A DNA stretch of 64,000 bases from Dermatophagoides farinae (Eukaryota > Arthropoda > Arachnida > Sarcoptiformes > Pyroglyphidae). This document shows positions 14,401 to 26,974 of the stretch, piece after piece. The stretch spans positions 2,173,001 through 2,237,000 of the forward strand of contig NC_134677.1 of NCBI RefSeq assembly GCF_024713945.1, in the 5' to 3' direction. The stretch's first letter is position 1; each line of letters begins with the position of its first letter. Below the pieces are notes generated by a model that did no database searches, was not told where the DNA came from, and was given only the letters and a program-made list of their open reading frames with translations. Position numbers and translations under genes: made by a program.

Positions 14401-17400
14401 AAAAATCTAGATCACGATTCATTCATTCATTTTTCACATTTATTTGTGGTTCTATCGATTAAACAACAACAACAACTATTGAATCAATCGAAAGCGATCG
14501 TTCCTGAAACTGATTCGATAATGGTGATAGTGATATAGTGGTGGTGATAGATGGTTGTTATAGTTTTAATCACGATGTGTTAATTTTGCTTGAGGCTTTT
14601 GTGGCATCGTGTTTTCACACGCACACACACAAATTAGCCACACATACAGATTAGATGATGAGATTCTCAATTATAATAATCATAATAAATGTATAAGAAA
14701 TATTGCTTGAAGGTCAATATGGATCAACAGATGTTTGTGCATTATTTTTTCTTCGAAAAAAAAACAGATTCTGGACCAAAATTCTCTATGTTGTCATCAT
14801 TTTTTTTGGATTTTTTGATGATGATGATGGTAATAATGAACATCTGCTACCCTGCTCTTTTTTTTAAACTTTACTAAACATTAAAAAAATGTTTAGAACA
14901 ATTAGAGCTTGTTATATGTTGCTATTCTATAACCAGAAATGGTGGATAGATAGATGGATGGATGATGATGATGATCCTACGCAAATCGTGACTTTGATTC
15001 AATTGGTTGTCCATTTTTGTTGTTCAGTTTACGGAATAAAAATCTCACTTCAAAAAAACGAAACGAAACGATAGTTGTGTTGTTTGGTGTGTGTGGATGT
15101 GTCATATCATGACATATAAATCTTGTTATCTTTCTTGTATTTCTGGCATTCAATTCATTCATTCATTTATTCAATACAACACAATCGCATCATTTTCTTT
15201 AACCAGAAATAAAAATTGTGTCCATCTTCCCCACACACATCATTCAACATTGATATGGGTAATGGATAGAACACGGACATGGAAATGATAATGATGACGA
15301 ACATCATCATCAAAATTGATCTTGTCATTCAACGAAAAAAAAAGAGAAATATTCCAAAATTCAGAATCATTATTAGTTAAGTTAGTCGATAACCATTAAA
15401 TGAGAACATTTTTATTCATGTAAAAAAAAGGTCATTTGTTTATGATTCATGAGAAATGTCACACACACACACACACACGCGACATCATTTCGTATCATCA
15501 AATAATCATCATCATCATCGTCAATTCATTCTAATTCTATAGATAATGATTCAGATCACTTGTCTATAAAGAGAGAAGATTTTGTTATTTTGTTTTGTTG
15601 CTCCAAATTTTTTTTTTTCATCTTCAATATATTCACATAGACATGACATGAAACAAAACAAAAATAAAAAAACTTTGTCGCCGACGATTGAATACTAACA
15701 ATGAATAGATTTTTTTCGTTTTTTTTTTACATTGTCCATTTTGGATAATAATTTTTTTTTCTGTTTCGGATTTAGAATATACACTAAATGATGATGGGAA
15801 AAAAACGAGACGCATAACCATTGTTTTGTCCGAATGATAATAATAATGATGATTATTATTGAAACAATTCAGAATTAGCCTACGATGTTGTTGTTTTTTA
15901 TTTTTTTCGCTCCCACGCGTATTAAAAGACAAAAAAAAATACACGTGGAGGAGGTATAGATCATCATCATCATCATCTGAATGACCATTATGATTATAGC
16001 ATGGATCACAATCATCATCATCATCGACATCAACATCAATCGATGTCACAGACGATTAGACATACATGGATATATTCTATGATACATTTCCTTGTTGTTA
16101 TTGTTGTTGTTCATTTCATTTTTTTTCATTTTAGATCAAAATATACAAGTAACATTGCCATAGTGGCAACAATAGAAATTTTGTTGTTTTTTTCGAAATA
16201 AACATGTTTAGATGGTTATTCGGTTGATTATTATTTATTTGTTCGTTTGGGTTCTCTGCCAGACACCAATGATGATGATGATGATGATGATTACAGCATA
16301 AGGCCATCATCATTTTTACATTACAAAACAAGGTCTAATCTAATCATTTTGTATATGATATTGGTTCTGTTCTGTTCTGTTCATCATTATCATTATCAAT
16401 ATACAATGTTTTTTTTTTACTTTTAGTTTTTCACAATGATGATTGACACTTGTGTGATGATGATGGCACGCTACCGCTTTGGCCACACTATATATTAAGA
16501 ATTTAGGATCAATGATTATGATGATGATGATGGTGGTGGTGGTGGTGGTTGTGGCCATAGTTTCACTGGTACCGGGTATTCCGTTTTGTCCACTTGTCCA
16601 TTTGATTATTGTTGTTGTTGGTATATAATTTACCTGGTCCTTGTGAGAGAATAATGTCGATGTTTATTTCGGGTTTTTTTTCTAATGACAACATCAAGGA
16701 TATATGTTTGTGTGACCAACCTCTATATACAAATCATAATGATAGACAAGCAAATAAACATACAAAATATTATTGTTGTCGTCGTCGTCGTCGTCGTCAT
16801 CATCATCATGGTCGTATTTTTTGACGTCGTTCTGGCACCAATAATAATAACAATGATTTGATATCGAACTGATGGGAATTTTTTTCTGATTCGATTTGTT
16901 ATGGATATTTTTTTTTATTTTTTCATGTGACATAATTTTGTTAAAAATTTCAAAATAATTGTAATTATAATTTTTTTTCCATTCTCCATTTAAACAGTGG
17001 TGAATTTCATCTTGGTTATCGAAAAAATCGTTTGAAAAATCTTTCCTGGTATGACATTATTCATTGGGATAATCTGAAAGAAGCACAATCCAAACATAGG
17101 CTAAGTAAGAATTTTATAATTGATATTTTATTTTTCACTCATTGATTCAACAATGTTTTTAATTGAAAATGATTTTCAAATTTTTTTTTTTCACAGTAAT
17201 CCAATCGGAACAAGAACGTTCCTGTATACTACTATTACGACTACAGACAAATTCAATGCAATGGATTTGGGTACATGTTGTATTACAGGTTAAAGATAAT
17301 AATGAAAATAGCCAACAACCAGTGATTGTTTGTACAAATCAAGTATTAAGGTAAGGCCATGAAATTTTTAAACGAAAAAAATTTTTTTTTTTCAATATTT

Positions 17401-19760
17401 TTCAACAAAATAACAAAATGTATTATTCTCTACTTGAATTCTCAACAATAGTGAAAAAGAAGCTACCATAATGCAAACAAATCAATGGTTATATCAATTT
17501 TATTCACTACATTCAAAAATGCATTATTTACAAAATTCCACTACTGGTACATCTTCATCTGGTGGTATTATGACATCTGTACCATCATCACCAACACCAA
17601 GTTGTAATTCAAATACATCAAATAATTATAATGATCATCATTTACAACAACAACAACAACAACAATCATCATCATCAACAGCAGCCACAACATCAAATTC
17701 ATCATATACTACTGATAATAATAATGATTATACAAATGCAAATGATGATTCAACAATAACTGGATCATCATCATCATCATCAACAACATCAGCAGCAGCA
17801 GCAACAACAACAACAACATTTCATGCTACTGAAGCACCAAATTTAGTTATTCATCCTACCCACTCAAATAGTAATGATTTTTCATCATATTCAAATGGAA
17901 TGTCAATTCAAACAAATTCTAGCACCAATAATAATAGTGGCCAATATGATAACTATGGCATACATACACAATATTCATCATCATCAATGGCCCAGCTTCA
18001 ACAATATTCACCACAAGCTGGTACATTACCATATCAGACTAATCAAACACAGACAACTAATTTAAATCATGTACCAAATACACCGCCAGCAACCGCTGCT
18101 ATTGAACATTGTATTAAAGAAGAACAAACATCATCAACACCACCACCACCACCATCAATGATAACGAAAACTACTAGAACAAAACGTAATCGTCAAAATG
18201 GAACAAACAATAATGAACCATCGAATAATAAACGAAGTAAAAATAAAAAGAATCAATCAAATAATAATTTGGCAAATGTTACCGCTACAACAACGGCTAA
18301 TACAATTACAACGACGAATTTAAATGATCAATTATCATCATCATATGAATTTTATAGAAATAATCATAATTCTACAATGACAAATTCCAATCAATCAACA
18401 TATCCTAGTGCCTATCATCACCGTTCTGGTACCGGTTCAATGTTTGGATCATCATCAGGTACTAGCAATACAGATCTCTCAATGATTACTCCAGCCACTT
18501 ATTATGGTAGTTCGATTGGATCAGCTTATACAGGCCATCATCATCCACAAATGGCACATTATCATCATCCACATCAAAGCCATTATCATTCACATCAGAA
18601 TCATAAATCGTTTACTATTTTTGATCATGAAACTGTGGGTGTAACACCAATCATGCATCATCAATATACACCATCGGCATTGGCGACCGGTGGTTATACC
18701 GATATTCATCAACATCAACCACAAACATCAGAAATTCCAATGGTCTCATCAGCATTTATAACGGCTAAAACTGCCACTAGTATCCGTAATATTTCAAAAA
18801 ATTATTCTACAAATGATATTAGCAACAACAACAACAATAATAATAATAATAATGATCGGAAGAGATTTAGATAAAGTTCGTTCACCAGAATCGATTACAT
18901 CAACAACATCAGATTATGGTAGTATGACATCACAATCCCCACCAAGTATGTTTGAAAAACAATCACCATTTTCAACAACCACAACAACAACGACATCATT
19001 ATCATCATCAATTTCAACAACATCATCATCATCATCATCAACAACAAGTAATTTTCCAAATTCAACTATGAATTTTGAACCAATGTATAGCCATTCATAT
19101 CATCATCATCATCATCATCAGAAAAATAATCATTGGCCGATACATTCTAATAATAATAATAATAATAATAATAGTGACCAACAAAAATCATTACAACATC
19201 ATCATCAAAATGATGATACATTTCATTCAACATTTCCAAGATTATCATCATTTCATCAATTTTGGCCTGGATATGCAACGGCTGCTGCCGCCGCTGCTGC
19301 TGCTGCGAATTCTACAGTTATAAATTCCAATGGAGAATCATTTGGTGATCATACAGTTACAGCCACTACAGCTGCTACACATCAATATTATAATGGTGAT
19401 CATCGACAATCGCCACATCATCATCCACATTTAGCATCAACATTTCCAATGGATTCATTACTTCATCATCATCATCATAGTCAAACAACATATGGAACAA
19501 CACATCATCATCATCATGGTCATGGCCATCAACATTCATTATTTACACCATATGGTTCATCAACAACGACGACCACATCATCAAATGATAATATTGGTCA
19601 TCATTATGAAACTGAATTAACTAAAGCAAATCTAGTCAACAACAATAATCGATCATCATCACCGACAACAATAACAGCGCGAGGAAAAAATGATTCTAGT
19701 AAAATTTCACAAGATTCCACAACGAAAACAATAACATCTACTATGGCTGCTGCTTTATAA
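2468..19760 (+). CDS. dys: bHLH-PAS transcription factor, dysfusion/NPAS4 family (5' partial)
   Basis: Coding exons by reading and GT-AG junctions: 2468-2622, 3002-3091, 13569-13769, 13846-14030, 16998-17104, 17197-17350, 17452-18785 and 18871-19760. Together they encode about 1037 residues without the N-terminus; phases agree at every junction. The first exon picks up after helix 2 of the bHLH (AFRKHELIQ) and runs into a His/Gln tract. PAS-A spans exons 2-3, with [12 protein letters not shown] joined to [14 protein letters not shown], closely matching the family pattern (EHLGHSM..GDSIYDII). [15 protein letters not shown], then PAS-B ([19 protein letters not shown]) and the PAC strand ([10 protein letters not shown]) follow. 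The C-terminus is Asn/Ser/Thr/His-rich with a basic, NLS-like stretch near 18165-18255 and an Ala run near 19280-19305. In Drosophila, dysfusion acts with the Tango/ARNT partner in tracheal fusion cells; that role is family knowledge. The bHLH exons lie outside the window. No in-window promoter is expected; the nearest AATAAA candidate downstream is at 20724. Confidence 0.85.
4585..4611. repeat. Poly(T) tract
   Basis: Twenty-seven consecutive T residues, one of the longest homopolymers in the window, inside the large dys-like intron. On the minus strand it is an A tract and could be the poly(A) relic of a retroposed sequence, but no body of such an element was recognised beside it. Confidence 0.85.
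6711..6777. repeat. Inverted pair of (GTT)n and (AAC)n tracts
   Basis: A (TGT)n tract at 6711-6728 is followed by a 27-nt non-repetitive spacer and a (CAA)n tract at 6756-6777. The two arms can pair over about 18 bp. The flanking sequence (6645-6710 and 6778-6860) is unusually complex for this intron. Confidence 0.75.
6979..7003. repeat. (CA)n microsatellite
   Basis: About 12 uninterrupted CA units in the large dys-like intron. Confidence 0.9.
14031..16997 (+). other. 3.0 kb intron of the dys-like gene
   Basis: It lies between TTCAAA|GTAAGT and TAAACAG|TGGTGAA, phase 2, and interrupts the coding sequence at the start of PAS-B. It contains GAT/ATC, AAC and CA tracts and poly(T) runs. No exon or nested gene was found on either strand. 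Confidence 0.75.
18786..18870 (+). other. Inferred 85-nt intron carrying an (AAC)n(AAT)n tract
   Basis: The frame of exon 7 ends at a stop at 18872-18874, while the next frame is open to 19760 with the same Ser/Thr/His/Asn-rich character. That second frame is closed upstream by a TAA at 18759-18761, so the switch must fall between 18762 and 18871. Donor GTAATA at 18786 and acceptor GATTTAG ending at 18870 give an 85-nt intron, phase 1 on both sides, yielding ...TATSI-H-KVRSPES. The length matches other short introns here. A 91-nt version from GTATCC at 18780 also keeps frame. Retention would end the protein at 18874. Confidence 0.65.
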
Positions 19761-20723
19761 TATTTGAAAAGAGTAAGTGTCATTCGAAATTCTTTAGACC
19801 AAAAGATTTTTGTTTTTGTTACAAAACATACAACACAAAATACAGACCAGTGGCAAACACCAAAATGGTATATCATATCATTATTATCATTGACATGGTA
19901 ATGATCATTGGTGGTTTGTAGGTGGAGAAATAGATTGGAGATAAAAAAAATGCGGATTTTAAATTTTTGTTTTTTTTTGCGTGGGAAGAAGCCTCAAGGC
20001 TTGCATATTATCATTATTATTTACACACACAAACACATTCAATTCTATTGTGGATTCCATTGCGGTGGTGATGGTGGTGATGATGGTAACTTACCGATCC
20101 TTCGGTAGCTATCCATAAGCAACTACTGCTGCTGTTGCTGATGATGGATTTTTAAAGCAATGGTTATCTTGCTAGAATTGATTGTTATTTTTTGGTTGAT
20201 CATTTTGAAACGCCTTCGCTTTCAAAACGCTTATGGAATGGTCAACCAAAAAAAAAAAAAAAAAACGGTTCATCATCCATCAATAACAACAATGAAAAAA
20301 ATGCGTGCTTTTCACTGCCCTCTAAAGAGATAAATTTTTTAAGAATTTTTTTTTTAAATTTTTTTTTTTTTGGTTCCCATCGAACCATTTTTCCTCTTCA
20401 TTTGTAAATGTTATTGACCGCTTTGTACGCCTACTTTTTTTTCTTTTTTTTTTGGTTATGTTGACCACAAGCTACTGACAAGCCAACAACAACCAATATT
20501 GGTTTGTGGCAAAGCAATATGTCAAAAAAAACCAAAAAAAAACCAAAAGATATATCACGCACTTGCTTGCATACATATTATTTGACCCTAAGGCCAAAGA
20601 TGATGATGAAGTATCATGAATACTTGAGGCAAAAAAAAAGTTGATGAACTTTTTTTTCCATTTTTTCTTTCTTCATTCTCTAAGTGATTGATTGAAATTT
20701 TTTTTTTATTTTTTTTTTGAGAA

Positions 20724-20729
20724 AATAAA
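20724..20729 (+). terminator. Candidate poly(A) signal of the dys-like gene
   Basis: AATAAA followed by a T-rich stretch, about 960 nt after the stop codon at 19758-19760. Other AATAAA words occur nearby (about 20850), so the choice is uncertain. Confidence 0.3.
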
Positions 20730-23700
20730 GTTTTTTTTTGAAAACTCTGTTCGTGTATGGAACCTCCGTGATTCTTGAGATCTCATTTATTCAGTGTGTA
20801 TGTGTGTGGTTTTCACATTTTAATGTGTTTTAGAATTTTATGTGCAAAGAATAAAAAAAAACGACCTGAAAATGGTGACAATGATGATGGTGATGATGAT
20901 GATAAAAAAATTTCATTGGCTTTATAATCCACAAGTTTTTTTTTGTTGATGATGTTTTTTTTTGTCTGAAATGGAAATTTAGTCGTTAATTGAAAAAAGA
21001 AAATCTAGAGAATTTTGCTGAACAATAGAAATTAAGTCTAGAAGAGAGAAAAAAAAAGAAAAATAATAATCTCTTGTCTGTGATATAGTCAGTAGTGATG
21101 ATGATGATAATGAACGCGGTTAATTCCTTGTTCTAAGTTTGTTCATCATCATCATCATCATCACATCATTATATCAGGGTCAGTGCGAACGCGCGAGCTT
21201 TTGATATTATCATTAATAAATGTAAATTATATCAGGAATAGAAAAAAAAATTTGACCATCGCAGACGATGGATAATTAATTTCATCTTTCTGAATTTCAA
21301 TACACAAAATCTTTGTGCTTTCAGCAGAAATGGCCAGCCCTGTGAACCAATGAATAATGAACATTATGTGAGAATTTTTTTTCTTTCTTATTCTTTGATA
21401 TATTCATATTCAATCGATCCATTTTTTTCTTTTTGGTTATTTTCACGCTTTCTAAAGTGTATAAATAACCCTGTAATTATAAATTTGTTTGACATTTATG
21501 GATCAGTTTTTTTCGTTCTGGAATGAATGAGTTATTTATAATTGATCACTTGATCACCTGAATATATTGTTTTGAAAAACAAAAAAATTAAAAATTAATT
21601 AATGTAATCAAAAACTGACCAGTTATAGTTTTAAAAGAAAAAAAAATTTAACGGATTTTAAGATTTTTTTTCATTAGAAATTCTATACATTCTTTTAAGT
21701 GGTTATTCATCATCCAAGTGCCATTTTTTTCACCGTTGTTGTTATTGTGGTTTAAATTAATTGGCCAAAAAAAGTGATTATCGATGAGAGAATAATGAAT
21801 GTGGAATGTGAAAAAAGCAATTTTTCTTTTGTCAAATCTTTCCAATTCTTAGCTGAAAACAAAAAAAAAAAGAAAAAGGATAGAGGACCTCTTCTCAAAA
21901 ATTCATATCATCACTGATTGAAATTGAAATTCATTTCGATTTCAAAAAAAAAAAAAAATTCAAGATTGTCTCCCTCACACAAACATATACACACTTCTTT
22001 GATCCATTTGCACAGTTGGAAGTCCGAAAATGTTGGCCACCACCACCACTTTTTTGCCTTGACTTTTGACCTGATGATGATTGAATTGAATTGAACACAG
22101 TGTGGACAAACAATCAACAACAAACAAACGCATTACACGCCTCTTTCATTCAATTTCTTCACCTTGTTTCGATTATCTTCGGATTGTTTTTTCGGCTGTT
22201 TTTGTTTTTTTTTTGTATTTTGTTTCATTTTAACTATTTGTGAAACAAATTGTTCCAATTATACTAATCAATAGTGGAAAAAAATATTCAATGTGTCGCA
22301 CATTATTGTTGTTGTTTTTTTTATTGTGAATGGATGAATAAATGAAACGAGAAGAGATATCTATGACAGCTTCGATTTTTTTCCTTCTACTTTTCTTATT
22401 TCTTATTATTGATATATTGATGATGATGGTGACCTGAATGAAATGCGAAAATTAATTTACTTTTTTTTCTCTTTTTTTTCTTTTAAACAATTTTATAGAA
22501 ACAGACAGAAAATTCAAATAAATGAAATACGAAAGACTAAAGAAAAAACAAATCGGTCGCTTTCTTGTCAAATTTGTCAAAAAAAAAAAGAAAAAATAAT
22601 GTTGGACAGGTTTGACCACAAAAACGACAACAACAATGATGTGTCTGGCCAAATAATACAATACGATACCCGTTTGTCATGGACTAATTTTGTCATCATT
22701 TAATTTGAACCGTTTGACTTGGACAACAACAACACTCAATCTGATGACGATGTCGATCAATGAATGAATGGATAAAACCGACTAAAGATTGACAGAATGG
22801 CTCATTTCATAATTTTTGTTTTTTTTTCTGGCAAATCTCATTGTCAATCGAATGAACAGAAATGCATAAATCAACATTTCATTTTATTGTTTTATGCATT
22901 TTCATGTTTTTTTTGAAACAACCTCAACTATCACCGAGCCATTCTAATGAAAAATTTATTTATATTCATATGATAACACCATTCATATTCACTTTACCCA
23001 AAAAAAAAACAATAATTTCACATCTTTATATATCAACGAGAAAAGAACTGAACTTTAAAAGAATGGAATGGGAAGAGAATCCATCATCACCCATTATTAT
23101 TATTATTATGGATTTTGATCACGTTTTTCGTATTTTGGACGCACACACACACACACACATATACCCTAAACATTTATAAATATAAACTATTCATAAATAT
23201 ATTATCATCATTATCATGCTTATCATCATTATTCTTATTAGTATTATAACATTATAAACATTCAATTCATTTTATTATTATTATTATTATAAATCAATAT
23301 ATATGACAAAATACATTTATATTCTGCTATAATTTTTTTTTATATTCACATTTCCATAAATATCGATCAATGAATGATCGGTAATGATTCATTCATCCGA
23401 ATGATTTTGCAACAAATAAATGATTCTTGCTGCTGCTGCTTCTTCGTGGAACAAAATATCCCCGTACGGCATATTGCCGACCTGGATGTTATACGATTCT
23501 TTATGGAATTTTATCGATTATGTTTTATTTTATTTTATTTTTTTATTCATCAATCATATTTTATTCTAGTTTTTATTATAACAAATCCGTTTTTTATCCA
23601 TGGAATGAAAAATTCAAATTTTTTTTTCGTCTCTTTTCCATACAAAAATACATACTCACACTCTTAATATTGTATTTGATGAATTCAACTTTTGAATTTC

Positions 23701-25964
23701 TAATTTATGAACAATTTGTTTTTAAAAAAAATAAATTTTTTTTCTCTATCTAAAATACTTATGGCTAATGCCAATTTTGTTTATTCCATAGAATCAATAT
23801 GAGAATGATAGACAAAAAAAACAGTAATAATCATAGTAATGTATGGAGAACACATCAATATAAAATTATTGATAATCTAGGTCGATGATGATGACAAAAA
23901 GAAAAACAATAACAATTGCTTTGGTCATTATTGTTATGGTCAAAGAAAAAAATCATCATCATTATTAGCTCAAGATATTCAGGATAACAATCGATTTGCT
24001 CTCCATCATCATCATCATCATCATCATTAATGGTAAACTCGTATTCATTGGCCAAAATATAATAAAGAAGACTATATATGGATATCATCATCATCATGGT
24101 AATGTTTCTTTTGTTTTTGTTTGTTTTTTTTTTGGTGATGAATTTTGAATAATTTTATCTTATCATAAACGATAATGTTTATTATTATCATCATTGGTCA
24201 TTTATTGTTTCAATAAAAATGAATGAATGAATAAATTAATGAAGATCATTATCGAAGAATTTTTGTAATCTGTTTCACCGTTATAATCATGTCAACAATT
24301 ATGTTTCTGGCTGGTTTTAGATTGGAAATTTCATCTTTTTTTCTTTGACAATTTCATCTTCATGCTAGTTTGTGTCATTTTAAGAAAAAAAAATATTCCA
24401 AATGAGAAAAGAATTTTTTTCCCGGGACCAAAATAAAAACATTAAAAAAAATTCACATCAATCGATGATGGCAAAATAAAAAAAAAATTCACACGATCTG
24501 ATCATCATACAACGATTATCAACATCTTTTTTAGATAATTAAGGCTAATTTTGAAAACAAAAAATTTCAAAGCAAAATTAGCATCGATTTTCATATTTTT
24601 TTCACTCTTATTTATTTTTGAGCAATAGATAGATGTTATGGTAATTTATGCTAAATTACGACCATCATCATCATCGTTGCTATTCCATATTGGATGTTAT
24701 TTGTTCTTGAGGGGACCAACAACAACCAACATTGCCGATATCATAGAATCAATGATAATCGAAAAAAAATGTTATTTTTATAATTTAATTTGACTTATTT
24801 GCCAAGAATGGTGAAAAAAAACAAGTGAAATCGAAATGAGACAAAGAATTCGGCCAGAAGGATCATCCATTTTTTTTGTTTATTAAAAAATAATTATGGC
24901 CACCATTATTTCATCATCATCATCATCAGCATCATGCATATTGGGTTCATTATCATCATTATGTTCTTTTTGCTGTTGTTGTTGTTGTTCTGGAATCTGG
25001 TCCTCTGTGGCTTGAAGGCTTTTTTTCGCTTACATTTTTTTTCTCTCTCTCTTTCTATGGCCTTTTGATAATTTGATTCTCATCATTATCATCCTCATCA
25101 TCATCATGTCAATATAAATATGGTCTCATTTAATATATGCATAATATTCGTGTGCCAATCAACCACCAAATATTTTTGAATAATTTTTTTTTTGTTTTTT
25201 TTTTGGTTTGGATGTTGTTGACGATAATTAGTCATCCATATGGATGGTGGATGCCTTTGGTTGTCTTTGTTTATTATTTCAAGCGAAAAAAAAACACTAA
25301 TTGGTACTAGTGTTGTTGCTGCTGTATGGATGGATCGATCGATATCGAAAAATAATGATCTTGAACGATGTGTATTTGGCCGTCGTTGATGGTCGTTGAG
25401 CACCTCGAAGCAATGTTGTGGACCCAGATTTATTGCTCTTATATTTCAGGTCCCCCCATTCGATGTTGATTATTCGTTTACAAAATAGAGGTGGATGTGT
25501 CTCTCATTTTTAATTAATCTTTGGGGAGAAAAAAAATGCTATTTGAAATTGGAAAATTTTGCCATTTTTTTCTCATTTACCAACGAGCAATATGAAGTAT
25601 GCACAATAACAAATTCAACGAAATTTTGTTGATTTATTATACACATCTGGATCATCATCGTTTTTTTAATTAATTTTTTTTTTCAAGAGTTTTGTGAAAT
25701 TTTTTTTTTAAATTTTACAAAAATTTTCAAACTTTTTTTCTATCACAGATGAACATGGCAAATGATAGATTCAAATTTGACAAAAAACGACCACACAAAT
25801 TTAGATTGTCGGAACGAGAAAAAAGAAAGAATTTTCTCACTGTTTGTTCATAATAGAAACAACAACAGCAACAACAACAAAAGACAATTTTGGCCAATAT
25901 TGCACGGAAAAATGTAGTAAATTAACAGCTACAATTGAACAATAACGACAAAAAAAAACGGATA

Positions 25965-26026
25965 AACGGACCACCAAACAAGATGAATTCATTTCATTTT
26001 ATTTTTTTTCTGTTTGGTGGTCCGTT
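25965..26026. repeat. 16-bp perfect inverted repeat (hairpin), 30-nt loop
   Basis: AACGGACCACCAAACA at 25965-25980 is exactly complementary to TGTTTGGTGGTCCGTT at 26011-26026. The stem is richer in G+C than its surroundings. Partial complementarity continues outward (CAATTGAACAATA on the left, the complement of TATTGTGTAATTG on the right), separated by an A-rich bulge. It could be a small hairpin RNA precursor or the ends of a very short miniature element; the sequence alone does not decide. Confidence 0.8.
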
Positions 26027-26810
26027 ATAAATATTGTGTAATTGGTTCTTTGATTTTTTCCAATTCTCGTAACCGTTGTATACGCAATTGATCAAATGTT
26101 TGAACCAATTTTTTATCATTAAAGTTGATTAGGTGTTAAATAATATATAGACACATAACAGTACTATAGTAATGTTTTCGAAATTATGGCGGCAAACACA
26201 TACAGGTAAAAAAAATGATGTAAAAACAAATCATATTTTTTTCGGTGAATCTACGGAAGAAAGAAATGTGGAAAAAATTGATTGCTATTCCATTCATTCG
26301 TCATTTCAATTCCTAGAATCTAAAAAAATGTGTGTGTGTGTGTGTTTACTTTGTACAAAAAATTTATTATTATATATTTAGCATCCGATGATTACTTGGT
26401 AATGATGATGATGATGATTGCCAGTTAAAAGAAAAATTTTCCGATGACGATTTGTGAACAAAACAAAAACGTCATTCATGCTTGAATGGTAATGTTTGTA
26501 TTGTAAACATGAGAATTGTTCATTGTTCGTGTTGGAAAATTTGATGTGATAGACACACACAAACACAAACACAAACACGAAAAAAAAATAACCGACGAAT
26601 GATAATAACTTAATATAATAATCGATAATCGAATAATCGATAATAGAATCGAATCGATTTGTATTGATTGTTTGTTCGTTATTTATTGATGGGCACGATG
26701 ATGAGAACAATCAAATCAAATCAAACAAGAAAAATTCTCAACAACAATGAATCGAAGAACAAAAAATAGAAAAAAAATTCAAATTGAATTTGATTATGGC
26801 AAACACAATG

Positions 26811-26820
26811 TATATAAATA
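26811..26820 (+). promoter_or_regulatory. TATA-like box upstream of the secreted-protein gene
   Basis: TATATAAATA lies about 155 nt before the chosen ATG at 26975, a suitable distance for a short 5' UTR. In DNA this AT-rich such words are common, so this is only suggestive. Confidence 0.3.
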
Positions 26821-26974
26821 AATAAATAATCGATCGATTATTGTAATCCGCAATGATTGGTAGTTGAATTCATGATTTTCGTTCGTTTACCTCTTCAATT
26901 TAATGGTGATGAAACATTGGGAAATTCTTCTTTCTCTATGTGAGTAATGTGCGTTGACATTATCCATTAAATTA

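Larger units (their letters stand above)
19761..26974. other. Gene-poor intergenic region (3' UTR of the dys-like gene at its left edge)
   Basis: The left part, up to roughly 20.7-20.9 kb, is probably 3' UTR, with AATAAA at 20724-20729. The rest is AT-rich with GAT/ATC, GTT/AAC and CA tracts and poly(A)/poly(T) runs. Two items stand out: a hairpin at 25965-26026 and a short coding-like island at 23445-23535 that could not be assigned. No gene is supported on either strand. Confidence 0.6.

Noticed and set aside
15633-16049. 138-codon minus-strand open frame, Asp/His-rich
   Set aside because: Produced by GAT/ATC repeats on the strand opposite the dys-like gene; no domain.
18813-18870. ATG-initiated start of an independent second gene in the 3' frame of the dys-like gene
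   Set aside because: The sequence before 18870 encodes only Thr and Ile repeats from the AAC/AAT tract; continuation of the dys-like protein through a short intron explains the frame better.
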